This document shows, in pieces, positions 34,216 through 46,353 of a stretch of DNA of 64,000 nt. This stretch comes from Leptasterias polaris. Taxonomy: Eukaryota > Echinodermata > Asteroidea > Forcipulatida > Asteriidae. The stretch is taken from assembly GCA_037783415.1 (NCBI GenBank), contig JAZGTN010000150.1:1860001-1924000 (forward strand). The letters run 5' to 3'. Position 1 is the first letter of the stretch. Each line of letters begins with the position of its first letter. The translations under genes were made by a program, and so were the position numbers. The notes under the pieces are model-generated. The model was not told where the DNA came from and searched no databases. It worked only from the letters and a program-made list of their open reading frames with translations.

Positions 34216-37200
34216 ATTGAACGAAGCGCCGCCTACGACGATTAAGGACCAGGCCGCACTTTTTATAGAACCATGGAGCTATACTTATGCCAAAATACAT
34301 AAAGCACGAAAATTAAAATAATAGCACGAAGCGACGCCCGCGACGATTAAGGCCAGTATGCTAGACAATTGAAATCAAGTCGTTAGATAATAGAGTCGTT
34401 GTGCACACTCACTGCTGATAAACGTCGAATGATCGCTGTAAGGATGGCTACACGAACACGTTAACTCAAAACTTTCAATGATCTTGGATCATCACACAGC
34501 CACAGAGAGAATTTTCCCAATTTGGGGGAACAAACTTCAAATTAAGTGATTATATTCAGGCTGGTTTAACACGATCATTCAGTTCCAAGTGGAGCTGAAC
34601 AAAAACAATTATTACAAAAACAAGGGCAGCTTTACATACGGAAGCGTACTATTACTAGGACATTGCAACACAAAATCACGGTTAACTATCGGGCGATTTA
34701 CTATTTCGCCCAGGCGATTTACTGTCGTTTTTATGAAATACGTTAGTGTTTGTTCGCATTATACCGTGACTGAAGAATAAAACACTATTTATTACGGCGT
34801 TTAATATAACACCCTGATTTACGGAGTTTTACTTGCCATGAAATGTTCATTCGAATGTCTACAAAATTGTGACACAAGATTTTTCACGAATTTGCCGCTA
34901 GAGGGCATTTTGGTAGTTTTATGCCCTTTTGGTGATCAAGAAAGTATTGTTTCCAATATTTCCTTATTATTTTCCCTCATGCTATAAGATTATTTCCTTA
35001 TGGAGGCCTATTTTTTGTTCAGATGCTATGAAAATGTTCACATAAATTCAAAATTTACAAAAGCAACAGCTGTACAGCTTTTGAGATGTTCCCCCTTTCT
35101 TCATATCAAAAGTTGAGAAAAATCAGACAGTGCAATCTCCATAAAACATAATATTTGTTGTATTCTTCCATTGTGTACAAATGTCCCTGCAGGAAGTCCA
35201 GGCTCTGTGGCTCTTTTGTAAACATGTGATGTCACAGGTCACATGGTCTATACGTCCCGGTCCTGAAATTTTGTGAACCAAACTGTGCTATCTCTCGTCT
35301 CAAACTCGTCCCCGCCCCAGCAAAAAGCCACACCACATCCTACCTGCATCCCTTACTCCAGATCCAGCCCCCATCAACACTCCTTCGCAGTGGTGTAAAC
35401 CAGCGGGGGAGGGGCAGTAGTGATGGGGGGGGGGGGGGGTGGTCAGAACCCTTGCCCTGCCACCTCTTGCCCGCCCCCAAATAAAATGAGATCGACAAAC
35501 TGCACAAAGTGATTGGTTCGATACATTAAAAAAGACCCCCCCCCCTTTCCAAGTTATGTTTTTCCCCCGCTATTTAGGGCGTTATAGACCCATACATACG
35601 CGCAAGTGCTGTACGCCGCACTGCGCTGGCTGGGACGCTACCTCAGACATGAGAAAACCGTTCTTTTTAACTTTTTAGGCGAATTAGGTGTCTTGATCAA
35701 TTATTTACACATTTTCCCAGAAAGGACAGCATGGCGGCATAAGGATGAAGAACATTGACCATAAATATTTGCAACTAAAAAACTTAAACTGAATCCTGAA
35801 AACATAGCATGCAGACGATGTGAGTTTCAAGTGTGATAGACACGGAAACTGCACAGTCGGGTTTGCGTCATATTATTATCAGCAAAGTTTTTTATCAGGA
35901 TTTTCAGTATTCACTTTCTGCTTAGTTGTAAATATATTTAAACAGCTACTTGACCGAACAATAATTGTTAGGGAATGCTATTTAAACAAGTTTATAATAA
36001 CTTTGTTTATCATTTAAATGTAATTTTGATATTTTCACACTTCTGAATTTTTCGAAATTATTGATTACAAAATTAGGCCCACACCTCAACGTTTTGAAAA
36101 ACTAGCTACATTTCTGCCGCTGACGGCGTGCGTCAAAATTAACTTCCATATTGATTGAAAGCATTTTAAATGAATTTCAGCATAGATCAATTGTTGCCGT
36201 TTTCGTTCAAACTGGTCTCCAGTAATAATGTTCTACATCGTTATATATATTTTGTTTTCCTGTCAGGGACGATCGTTAAGGATGACTCTTAATTCGCATA
36301 AAAAGTGTTTAATAAAAGACACAGGTTTTCTCATGCGCTGCCAGTGTTCCAGTAGGTCGGCGCGGCGTACAGCACTTGCGCGTATAGATAGGTTGCAGTA
36401 TGACGTAAGTCGGCCATCTTTACGGGCAATTTGGAACACACAGTCCCGCGTTACGCGTGAGAACGGCGTGCAGCACGCGCACATTTCACAAAACTCATTG
36501 CATGATTGGTTAGTGAATGACGCGGCTGCGTTAATAATTAGAGCGCTTGACGCGCCTGCAAGCCAAAATGCGATTTGCCCGTAAAGATGGCGTCTACTTG
36601 GAACTATCTATTGGTTTAAAAGATTGATCGATAATACCGTAATTTTGGGCGTTATAACGCCGTACATACTGATATAGTGTTTTATTCTTCAGTCACGGTA
36701 TAATGCGAACAAACACTAACGCATTTCATAATAACGACAGTAAATCGCCTGGGCGAAATAGTAAATCGCCCGGGCAAAATAGTTAACCGTGATTTTTTTT
36801 TGCAATGTCCTAATAGTACGCTTCCGTATGTAAAGCTGCCCTTATTTTTGTAATAAATTTTTTTTTCTGCTCCACTTGGAACTGAATCCTGTTAAACCAG
36901 CCTGAATATAATCACTTAATTTGAAGTTTGTTCCCCCAAATTGGGAAAATTCTCTGTGGCTGTGTGATGATCCAAGATCATTGAAAGTTTTGAGTTCAAC
37001 GTGTTCGTGTAGCCATCCTTACAGCGATCATTTGACATTTATCAGTAGTGAGTGTGCACAACGACTCTATTATCTAACGACTTGATTTCAAGTCTAGCAT
37101 ACAGGCCCTTAATCGTCGCGGGCGGCGCTTCGTGCTATTATTTTAATTTTCGTGCTTTATGTATTTTGGCATAAGTATAGCTCCATGGTTCTATAAAAAG

Positions 37201-37494
37201 TGCGGCCTGGTCCTTAATCGTCGTAGGCGGCGCTTCGTTCAATATTATTTCTGTTTCGTTCTATATATTGGTTTTGTAATAAAGTCATAAACGGCGCCCC
37301 ATAGAATTCCGCGCTTACGTCAAGCGTATTTCACGGGTAAGCAGGGAAGTTTTGCTTGTGCGTGTGCGTAGTCCATTACTAGGCTTTTTACGCTTACACA
37401 GCTATATAGCAACAATTCGGCGCTTGCTCGGTAAGCGGAGAATGGTGATCGCAAGCGCGGAATTCGGCGGTAAGCAGAGCCATGAAATTTGGCC

Positions 37495-37775
37495 CTTATC
37501 TTGGAATTCCGTATTTCCAAGATACCTTATCATTGAATTCCGTGTTTCCAAGATACCTTATCATTGAATTCCGTGTTTCCAAGATACCTTATCATTGAAT
37601 TCCGTGTTTCCAAGATACATTATCTTGGGATTCCGTGTTTCCAAGAAACCTTATTCTGGAATTCCGTGTTTCCAAGATACCTTATCATTGAAATCCGAGT
37701 TTCGGGCATACGGTATCATTGAATTCCATGTTTCAGAGATACCTTATTATTGAATTCCGTGATTCCAAGAAAATA
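37495..37775 (-). repeat. 31-bp tandem repeat, right arm
   Basis: About eight inverse copies of the 33470-33800 unit ('tgaattccgtgtttccaaga' type). Confidence 0.85.
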
Positions 37776-38107
37776 TTCCGTGTTTCTGAGATAAATTATC
37801 TCTGTAACTCAGTAACGTGATGGCAATTTAAGCTTCCGTAGTCTGGTACCAACTCAATCGTAGCAATTGATTGTATCGTTGTTCTAATATCGTTGAGGTA
37901 GCCCCACAAAACCTAGTTTTTAAACCCAAACGTTTGTAACATGGTGCTCGATCCCGTTGTACATGTTGTACAGTAACGCTGAAAAGCACTTCTTTGAACG
38001 TAATTATCAAAACGTGTGTACGACTTCTCAATGAGCAAGTTGTCAAGATACATGTAGTTCTAAAAGTTCACTCTCGATGAGCAGCGCGCAGCATACCAGT
38101 TTGAAAA

Positions 38108-38164
38108 TTTCAACTTGAATAACTCTATTATGATGACATCATAATAGAGTTATTCAAGTTGAAA
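38108..38164. repeat. Perfect 28-bp palindrome with a 1-base loop
   Basis: Bases 38108-38135 are the exact reverse complement of 38137-38164, around a single A at 38136. Confidence 0.95.
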
Positions 38165-39790
38165 CATTATTTAAAAGTTTCAAATGGTGACAAGTTAATC
38201 ATAAAGTCCTGAGGTTCTTGTAACCAAAGACAAAATTTTAAAAACTCAATTAATCCCAAAAGTTTTCTGAATGGGCTAGACTTGTTTTTTCCAACATACT
38301 CTTTTCGAGATGGGTTGTCAATAGTATTGATTTGTATTCTGACATCATATACTTTGCTCAACAATTAAGATTGACTCATAACTTAGCTCTTTGTTAAATC
38401 GAGCCCTGGGCCCAATTTCATAGAGCTGTATAAGCTGAAATATTGCTTATTAGTTTCTGAACACTTTGCAATGTTTTACAATTTTCTGAACACTTTGCAA
38501 TTAATGTTTTCAAAATTTTATTCTCAGAAATGTGGAACCATCTTAATTTATGTTGAAATGTTTTCTAAAGACTATTTTAGTCATAGTCCATCACTGAACT
38601 TGCCAAACAAGCCTAATAAGAAAGACTGACAGACACCAAATGATTACAGAGAAAATATTAACAAAAATATTGATCTAGTAGTTGATAGTTTTATTTGGTT
38701 CAACCTCATTTTAGTTCAACATGCATTGGATACATCATCATGTCAAGTTAAAAGCTAATTATTTTTGGAGTTAATTGCGACTTGCATTTAACAAGCTTAT
38801 TGTTCATTTGGTTTAATCGACTTGCATAATTATAACAAGCTGATTATTCGTTTGGTTGAATTGACAAGTATATTACAAGTTGATAGTTCTTTGGCTGATT
38901 TGACTTACATAATAGGCCTAACAAGTTGATTGGTCATTCGGTTGAATTGACTTGCATATTGAATTGAATTTGAATTTTATTAAAATTGACAAACTTCTTG
39001 ACCCGAAGGTCAAATTACAGAGTCATTACAAAAGTTAAAAAAAGATAAAACATAAATTTTGTTTAAAAGTACACCTAATTAGCAAAAATAAATGATATAA
39101 GAAAAGCAGATTGCACCCTCGCCTATAAAACAAAACCGGACCATATAAACTAAAGAAACACCTCACTGTAGTGTAAAAGGAAAATAGATTATTTAAAGGG
39201 ACATAAACGTTTAAATAAAACATTAAATAATAAGAACCTCACTCCGACCACCACACACAATAATGGAGAAATTAAATTAAGAATTAATTAAACCTATGAA
39301 GTAAGGAACAGGGCTATTTTTAAAACGACAAGATCTGGTGGGGATGGTTGAAACATGATGACTATTTCGGAGCTTTTGACCATGACTCTCAAGCCTGGTA
39401 GGGGGAGGAGGTCAACAAGTATCAAATATCAAGTTATTGGTTTAATTTACTTTAAATTAATCCTTACTCATCTGAAACTGCACCTACATGTAGTATTAGT
39501 AGGAAACCATGCTGTTTAGGTGCAATACTTTGACTAGAACCGTTACATACTAGTCATGAACATAATGTTCAGGTAGATCAAAATCAGAATCATTATTACA
39601 AGGCAAGCACACATTGCTGATTGCTCTTCATTGTCTTTCGCCAAAAACTCTTGGATTTAGCATAGTCAAACAGCTGCAGGTAGAAAGTCTATTCTCAGTC
39701 CTCCCAGGGACGGTTGGCTGGTGAGGGACGGTTGGCTGGTGATGGACGGTTCCACTAAATACTGTTGTCCGTCATAGGTCTGGAGTAGTC
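38165..39790. other. Gene-free stretch
   Basis: A/T-rich DNA. It contains 'ctgggcccaatttcatagag' at 38406, a word shared with the MITE end at 55898 and with 51569, and a run of related 'acaagctgatt...tggttgaattgactt' phrases at 38770-38960 (imprecise tandem repeat, about 55-60 bp). No gene supported. Confidence 0.4.
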
Positions 39791-39792
39791 TC

Positions 39793-40044
39793 CTAGGTAC
39801 TTCGTAGGTGTGTGTCACTTGGGAGCGGAAAAGTCGGTGTCCTTCTTTGTCTATCCCCACACCCACCTGTTGCCTGTTCCAGGCTCCACCTGTTGGTGTT
39901 CACAAAGAGGCCGCAGTCATAGCATCGCGGGTGGTACCTGTTGCCTTGATGGTCCATGCCGTCGCAATCTGGTCGACATCCATTATGAAATGTTGCTGTT
40001 TGGAAAATATGTAATTTATAGTGGTTATTATCGGGTGCTGACAT
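39793..40044 (-). CDS. Possible Cys-rich exon, minus strand
   Basis: On the minus strand an acceptor-like ccaaacag (near 40003) precedes an open reading with TFHNGCRPDCDGMDHQGNRY and HPRCYDCGLF, five Cys in a secreted-domain-like spacing. A donor-like aacag|gtgggt lies near 39868. The sequence beyond reads on in another frame with a repeated SQPSLT motif (39690-39735). This is the only hint of a non-mobile gene in the window. The family is not recognised and no neighbouring exons were found. Confidence 0.3.
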   Translation of the reverse strand: MSAPDNNHYKLHIFQTATFHNGCRPDCDGMDHQGNRYHPRCYDCGLFVNTNRWSLEQATGGCGDRQRRTPTFPLPSDTHLRST

Positions 40045-40059
40045 GCATACTGTGAAGGT

Positions 40060-41232
40060 GATTGAAATAATTATTTATGGTAATGAAATGTGATTTTTGG
40101 GTCAAAGGTACCCAAAGGAATGATGCAAGAAATTGCAAGTGGTAGAACCTATAAGCCTCTTTGAGATGGTGAACAAAGTATCAGGGCACTACTTTAGGTT
40201 TGGGTAAATTTGTCTGCAAACACCCAAACCAAACAGTACGCTCCTACAGTGTCCATCATACCTCAGAAAGGCTATTGGGCTGTTGACCTGGTGTTTTTTG
40301 TGTAACTGTCACTTTTTCAGTGTACTATTAGTTTTAATCAGGGCAGTTCAGAAGCTTTGCTATAATTTTTATGCCGGGATGGTATACCCCATTGAATGAG
40401 GGATTGTGTTTGTTACCTGTTGATTTGTTTGTGTTTTTGCCACTTTGGCTGCTCATAAATTATGTGTACGTAAGTGTACATAACTCAGTATCATACATGT
40501 CATAAGCATCCATGTAATCTCCACACAGAGTTCACGGAATAGAAAGGATGGCGGTGTTTTTATTGTACTTGGCTCATGAGTATTAATTACTGTGTAACTA
40601 CATGTATATTTACATAAATGGCAGTAGTAGGGCATATAACTGTTTATTAATTTTGTATAACACCCAGAAACACACGATGATCGAGAAACAGTCCAATGGA
40701 AATGACTCAGTAGCACTTTTAGTATAAACAATTGATTCTTCTTGGGCCTTGTATTTTGTAACAATTTCCCTTGACAATGCAGTTCAACTCAATCTAAGTA
40801 CTCTAATCAATACCAACATGTAGTGTGGTGACTGTCCTTACTCAAATAAACATAGTGCTTGTTGAATACAATCCCAGAATTGAAAATAGATTTAGTCCCA
40901 TGAAAATAGGTCTAAATAGAAAAAGAAAACAATTATGGACAATTGAGGGCGCGCTAAAAAAGTCATAAGGTCAGTGCAGGACTTGTTACGCCAAAGTAAA
41001 ATGAGAGAAATTCATCCGCGGAGCCTCATTAATGTAAACCCACAACTTTTTCTTTGTTTAACCACTGTGAAGGTCGTCACTTTAATAAAATGAAGAATAT
41101 GATCAAATAACGTACCCCTGTTGTTTTTGACCTGCAACGTAAAGAATTAAGGGGTAAACTAGCCCTCCTAAAATGACCCTATTTTACTAAAAGGTGTAGA
41201 GTCAATTTACAATAGATGAGACCTTGCCAGTT
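40060..41232. other. Gene-free stretch
   Basis: Non-coding, A/T-rich; no repeat structure noticed apart from the start of the satellite. Confidence 0.4.
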
Positions 41233-41235
41233 TTG

Positions 41236-43610
41236 GATAGTTGGCGCACCAAGTAATCGCGGAAATTCGGCATTTAAAAATGGGTCGGAAATTGAAAAAT
41301 ATTGACAGGCTATTACCTCTGAGAAAACTCCATATTTGGAACCAAAATTAAAGTGTGTTTTGACGGTGCAGGTCGATGGAGTAGGACACCCCGGACAAGG
41401 TTTCTGTGTGGTAAAATCCTCAAATCTCAATACTTTTTTTATTACGAATATTCTTCCGAAACGTCTCAAAACATGACGTCATCAATATGGCAGAAAAACA
41501 TCAATTGCTCCCCGAAAACCAAAAGCAAGCGGGGTCGAAAATGTTACCGACATTAATTTGGATAGATGGCGCACCAAGTAATCGCGGAAATTCGACATTT
41601 AAAAATGGGTCGGAAATTGAAAACTCCATATTTGAAATTGAAAACTCCATATTTGGAACCAAAATTAAAGTGTGTTTTGACGGTGCAGGTCGATGGAGTA
41701 GGACACCCCGGACAAGGTTTCTGTGTGGTAAAATCCTCAAATCTCAATACTTTTTTTATTACGAATATTCTTCCGAAACGTCTCAAAACATGACGTCATC
41801 AACATGGCAGAAAAACATCAATTGCTCCCCGAAAACCAAAAGCAAGCGGGGTCGAAAATGTTACCGACATTAATTTGGATAGTTGGCGCACCAAGTAATC
41901 GCGGAAATTCGACATTTAAAAATGGGTCGGAAATTGAAAACTCCATATTTGAAATTGAAAACTCCATATTTGGAACCAAAATTAAAGTGTGTTTTGACGG
42001 TGCAGGTCGATGGAGTAGGACACCCCGGACAAGGTTTCTGTGTGGTAAAATCCTCAAATCTCAATACTTTTTTTATTACGAATATTCTTCCGAAACGTCT
42101 CAAAACATGACGTCATCAACATGGCAGAAAAACATCAATTGCTCCCCGAAAACCAAAAGCAAGCGGGGTCGAAAATGTTACCGACATTAATTTGGATAGT
42201 TGGCGCACCAAGTAATCGCGGAAATTCGGCATTTAAAAATGGGTCGGAAATTGAAAAATATTGACAGGCTATTTTACCTCTGAGAAAACTCCATATTTGG
42301 AACCAAAATTAAAGTGTGTTTTGACGGTGCAGGTCGATGGAGTAGGACACCCCGGACAAGGTTTCTGTGTGGTAAAATCCTCAAATCTCAATACTTTTTT
42401 TATTACGAATATTCTTCCGAAACGTCTCAAAACATGACGTCATCAACATGGCAGAAAAACATCAATTGCTCCCCGAAAACCAAAAGCAAGCGGGGTCGAA
42501 AATGTTACCGACCTTAATTTGGATAGTTGGCGCACCAAGTAATCGCGGAAATTCGGCATTTAAAAATGGGTCGGAAATTGAAAAATATTGAGAAAACTCC
42601 ATATTTGGAACCAAAATTAAAGTGTGTTTTGACGGTGCAGGTCGATGGAGTAGGACACCCCGGACAAGGTTTCTGTGTGGTAAAATCCTCAAATCTCAAT
42701 ACTTTTTTTATTACGAATATTCTTCCGAAACGTCTCAAAACATGACGTCATCAACATGGCAGAAAAACATCAATTGCTCCCCGAAAACCAAAAGCAAGCG
42801 GGGTCGAAAATGTTATCGACATTAATTTGGATAGTTGGCGCACCAAGTAATCGCGGAAATTCGGCATTTAAAAATGGGTCGGAAATTGAAAAATATTGAC
42901 AGGCTATTTATTACCTCTGAGAAAACTCCATATTTGGAACAAAAATTAAAGTGTGTTTTGACGGTGCAGGTCGATGGAGTAGGACACCCCGGACAAGGTT
43001 TCTGTGTGGTAAAATCCTCAAATCTCAATACTTTTTTATTACGAATATTCTTCCGAAACGTCTCAAAACATGACGTCATCAACATGGCAGAAAAACATCA
43101 ATTGCTCCCAGAAAACCAAAAGCAAGCGGGGTCGAAAATGTTACCGACCTTAATTTGGATAGTTGGCGCACCAAGTAATCGCGGAAATTCGGCATTTAAA
43201 AATGGGTCGGAAATTGAAAAATATTGACAGGCTATTTATTACCTCTGAGAAAACTCCATATTTGGAACAAAAATTAAAGTGTGTTTTGACGGTCCAGGCC
43301 GATGGAGTAGAACACCCCGGACAAGGTTTCTGTGTGGTAAAATCCTCAAATCTCAATACTTTTTTTATTACGAATATTCTTCCGAAACGTCTCAAAACAT
43401 GACGTCATCAACATGGCAGAAAAACATCAATTGCTCCCAGAAAACCAAAAGCAAGCGGGGTCGAAAATGTTACCGACCTTAATTTGGATAGTTGGCGCAC
43501 CAAGTAATCGCGGAAATTCGGCATTTAAAAATGGGTCGGAAATTGAAAAATATTGACAGGCTCTGAGAAAACTCCATATTTGGAACAACAATTAAAGTGT
43601 GTTTTGACGG
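41236..43610 (+). repeat. Satellite array, 8 copies of a 308-329-bp unit
   Basis: Units start ('gatagttggcgcaccaagta') at 41236, 41561, 41878, 42195, 42522, 42830, 43158 and 43487; the last is cut at about 43610. Lengths are 325, 317, 317, 327, 308, 328 and 329. Units 2 and 3 carry a duplicated 'aactccatatttg' segment where the others have 'aaatattgacaggctatt' of varying length. Every complete unit contains TGACGTCA. The many overlapping 60-130-codon frames on both strands repeat with the unit and are not genes. Confidence 0.93.
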
Positions 43611-43764
43611 TATGGTTTTCGAACCTAAACTTTGGGACTGGTGCTCGATCCAGGTATAAATTAACGTTGAAACGCAATTTTGTGTACCTAATTACGAGAG
43701 CTGATGCCTTCTCATAGAGCAAGTTGTAATGTGAACAAAATTCACATTATAGAAATAAACATAT

Positions 43765-44131
43765 CAATAAGCCATTTGCGAGTTACATTTGAATAATGTC
43801 TGGTACAATGACTTGTTTAGTCACAAGTTACCGCTTAAATTTGAATTCCTCAGACTATCGAGACAGTTGCTATGTCACATGATTAGGGGCAAGCTTTTGT
43901 ATAGCAACCTCCAGATGAGCAAACCCTGGTACCATTGTGCCATACACATCCATTCAGAATTGTGTATGGGTGTTCACCGTCTCTTACGTAACTAAGCAAA
44001 AGCTTGCCCCTAATCATGTGACATAGCAACTGTCTCGATAGTCTGAGGAATTCAAATTTAAGCGGTAACTTGTGACTAAACAAGTCATTGTACCAGACAT
44101 TATTCAAATGTAACTCGCAAATGGCTTATTG
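43765..44131. repeat. 135-bp inverted repeat with 97-bp loop
   Basis: Arms 43765-43899 and 43997-44131 are reverse complements with no difference that I could find. The right arm abuts the left end of the MITE at 44128. Equal open frames on opposite strands (43789-43995 and 43883-44107) result from the symmetry and are not genes. Confidence 0.9.
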
Positions 44132-44938
44132 TAATGTGCACTGTATGACCTCCGGGGAGGGTGCATCAAGTCTGCGTCATGACTCTCAAAAAATGACAGC
44201 GGGTACGTCAAAATCCAATAGTGGTCAGTCAAAAAATCTTTGAGCGGTGGTCGAGGTACGTCATGAATGGTCCGTTGATGTACATATTTCCACATGGTGG
44301 AAAAACAAATAATGCGCTTACCCCTCCCCGCCTGTGTAAAATGATGTTGGTATTTGTTACATTTATGTTGCTTGAGGGTCGGGAATTTACTGCCCGAAAG
44401 TCAACGATCAGCACAACCAGCTCAGAAAAAACAAGCCACATGCATGTAATTCGTGGCTCGGCGGTTTTGTCAACCCCGGCCCCGTGGTATATTATATCTC
44501 TCACGATAGAGCAGTATCACTCGTTCCCGCTCCCCGCAAATATATGGCGTTTGATAGCTAGTGCGTTGGGAACTGCACGTCTCGAAAATCAAGTGGTACA
44601 ACCTCGCCTCGTGCATACACTTGCAATGTTTTTTCAGCATGTACGCCAAAAAGCGCTGCCGGGAAACTCATACATACAGTGTATAAGGTTGAAATATTTG
44701 GTATTCACTGCGTGTGCGTCGTTTGCAAGTGATTTTATGTGCGCCGGTATGTCCGTCTGTGGTGCGTCATTTTCCGCGATAGTTGAGTCAACAAATCGTT
44801 AGGAAGACCGTACAAACCTGCAAAAAGTATGTCAATTTTTTGACTCGGGGTTGGTCTTTGGGTGGACACGCAAATCCGACTCACATGGACAGTGACGCAC
44901 CCTCCCCGGGGTCATATAGTGCGCATTACAATTGAAAG
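44128..44938 (-). mobile_element. Short MITE of the element-A family
   Basis: The left end reads ATTGTAATGTGCACTGTATG. The right end is the inverse, with GTCATATAGTGCGCATTACAAT, and both continue into a CCCGGGGAGGGTGC block. The interior from 44460 to 44700 matches 560-830 of element A in inverse orientation. The 193-codon open frame inside (44221-44802) lies wholly in repeat sequence without any domain. Confidence 0.8.
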
Positions 44939-44989
44939 GTAACATACCTGTGTGTACACACATGCACAGTGGAAGTTGTACCTAGGTAT

Positions 44990-45095
44990 GCAGGGCTCAA
45001 AATTAACACTGGATCCCACAGGTCCGAGGCCAGTGTTTTTAGTGTTGGGCCAGCAAACATTAGACTGGAAAAGTCCAGTGGTCTTGTATTTTTGA
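44990..45095 (+). repeat. Dispersed repeat R1, copy 2
   Basis: 'gcagggctcaaaattaacac', ggccagtg, 'gggccagcaaac' and 'ggtcttgtatttttg' in the same order as the copies at 3440 (inverse) and 52330. Confidence 0.6.
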
Positions 45096-46353
45096 AAAAT
45101 AGGCTCATACCTCACCTCAATTTTAATTGTAAACCTTATGTTCAACTATTGGCTTTGAGTCTGTTAATTATCTTTCAATTCTGCTGAGTAAGATTGAAAG
45201 TTTCACCCAAAGACAAATGAGATCTTCTCTCAGTGCTTGTTCAAAAATAAAAAGTTTACTTGTTACACTGTGACTGTGTAGATAGATATTTTTCCCATTT
45301 TAGTTTTGGTCCAGTAAAATTTTTGAGCTAAAGCACTGGGTATGTTGTCAGGTAAGTGCGCCCGATGAGTAATAAGTAACCGACTTCACTCCGGTGGCTC
45401 AAATTGCAAGCTTAAAGAGTAATCAGGAGGAAGTCGCACAATTATTGTTTAAAATATATTTTCAAAAGGTTATTTGTTTAAACATTCAAAACACCCACGC
45501 CAGGGCAAGCTAAGTCCCCTAAGAGGTAGGTGAACCATGGAGGACGGAAACACAAGGAGTTTGAACGGCCCGCCAACCCCCCCCCCCGCCCCCCCACAGC
45601 GTAATTAACGCCCAATTATCGATCCTAGCTGTTCAGTGAAAAAGGCATGGAGGCCTCCCGGGCGCGAGCGCTGCGCGTCAGATTTACGCGCGAGATAATA
45701 TCTCTTTGTGCACAAACAGGGTCTGTTACCGCTTCGGACTGCACAGTGGAGAAATGACTCGTTCGTGCTGTTTAATAGTTCCGAACAAACGAACGAAACA
45801 GTATTCGCATGCGCAGTAGCTCCATGCCGCACGTATAGGTCATCCTAATTGTCCGTTCGATGCGCTTTGGAATTCTGATTCTGCCGACGTTTCCTTCATT
45901 AAAATCCGACTTTCAGAAGGTAGTTACGTTGATAATTGATATATGAATGGAAATATACTTGAATATTTCTGAGATTTTGATAACTTTGGCCGAGTTTGGC
46001 TGATTAAAAATTACGGTGTTTGCTCAGTGAACCCTTTATCTACGCATTCGTGCAGACATTTACGTGGAGCGTCGTGGAGCATTTTTAGGGGGGACGAATG
46101 AAAAATCTGCCTTTTTCAAAAACATCGTACTATTTTGATATGAATGATCGTGCCACCCTTCCAAGTCTTTTAATCTTGGCTCCATACTGCGCAAGCGCAC
46201 ACAGAGAGGCGGCGTGTCGCGTGCGGTTAGGAAGTGCGTTACAACTGCGCGTTTATCTGTGGCGGTACCAGACCTTGGACGTTTGATCTCCTGTTCGTTG
46301 TAACTCCTTGTGTTTCCTTCCTCCATGGGTGAACACATTCAGCTGGTTTAAAC
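45096..46353. other. Gene-free stretch
   Basis: Holds a C-rich run (45577-45597) and a CpG-rich piece (45640-45860). No exon supported. Confidence 0.4.

Larger units (their letters stand above)
33365..37922. mobile_element. Large fold-back element with tandem subrepeats in both arms
   Basis: The left arm (about 33365-34805) is repeated in inverse orientation at about 36650-37922. Landmarks are AAAACTAGGTTTTGT at the outer ends, 'acggaagcttaaattgccatca', the 31-bp tandem block, 'ggcgccgtttatgacttta', 'accaggccgcactttttata', and 'cactgaagaataaaacacta'-type text near the centre. The unique middle (34810-36645) includes a G-rich run at 35427-35439. No transposase is seen, and the short open frames lack family features. 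Long inverted arms built on tandem repeats recall sea urchin TU fold-back elements; this is a structural analogy only. Confidence 0.8.

Noticed and set aside
41179..43482. Many overlapping 60-130-codon frames with recurring sequence
   Set aside because: They recur once per satellite unit on both strands and change with unit length; artefacts of the array.
44221..44802. 193-codon open frame
   Set aside because: It lies entirely within a MITE and matches non-coding parts of element A; no family features.
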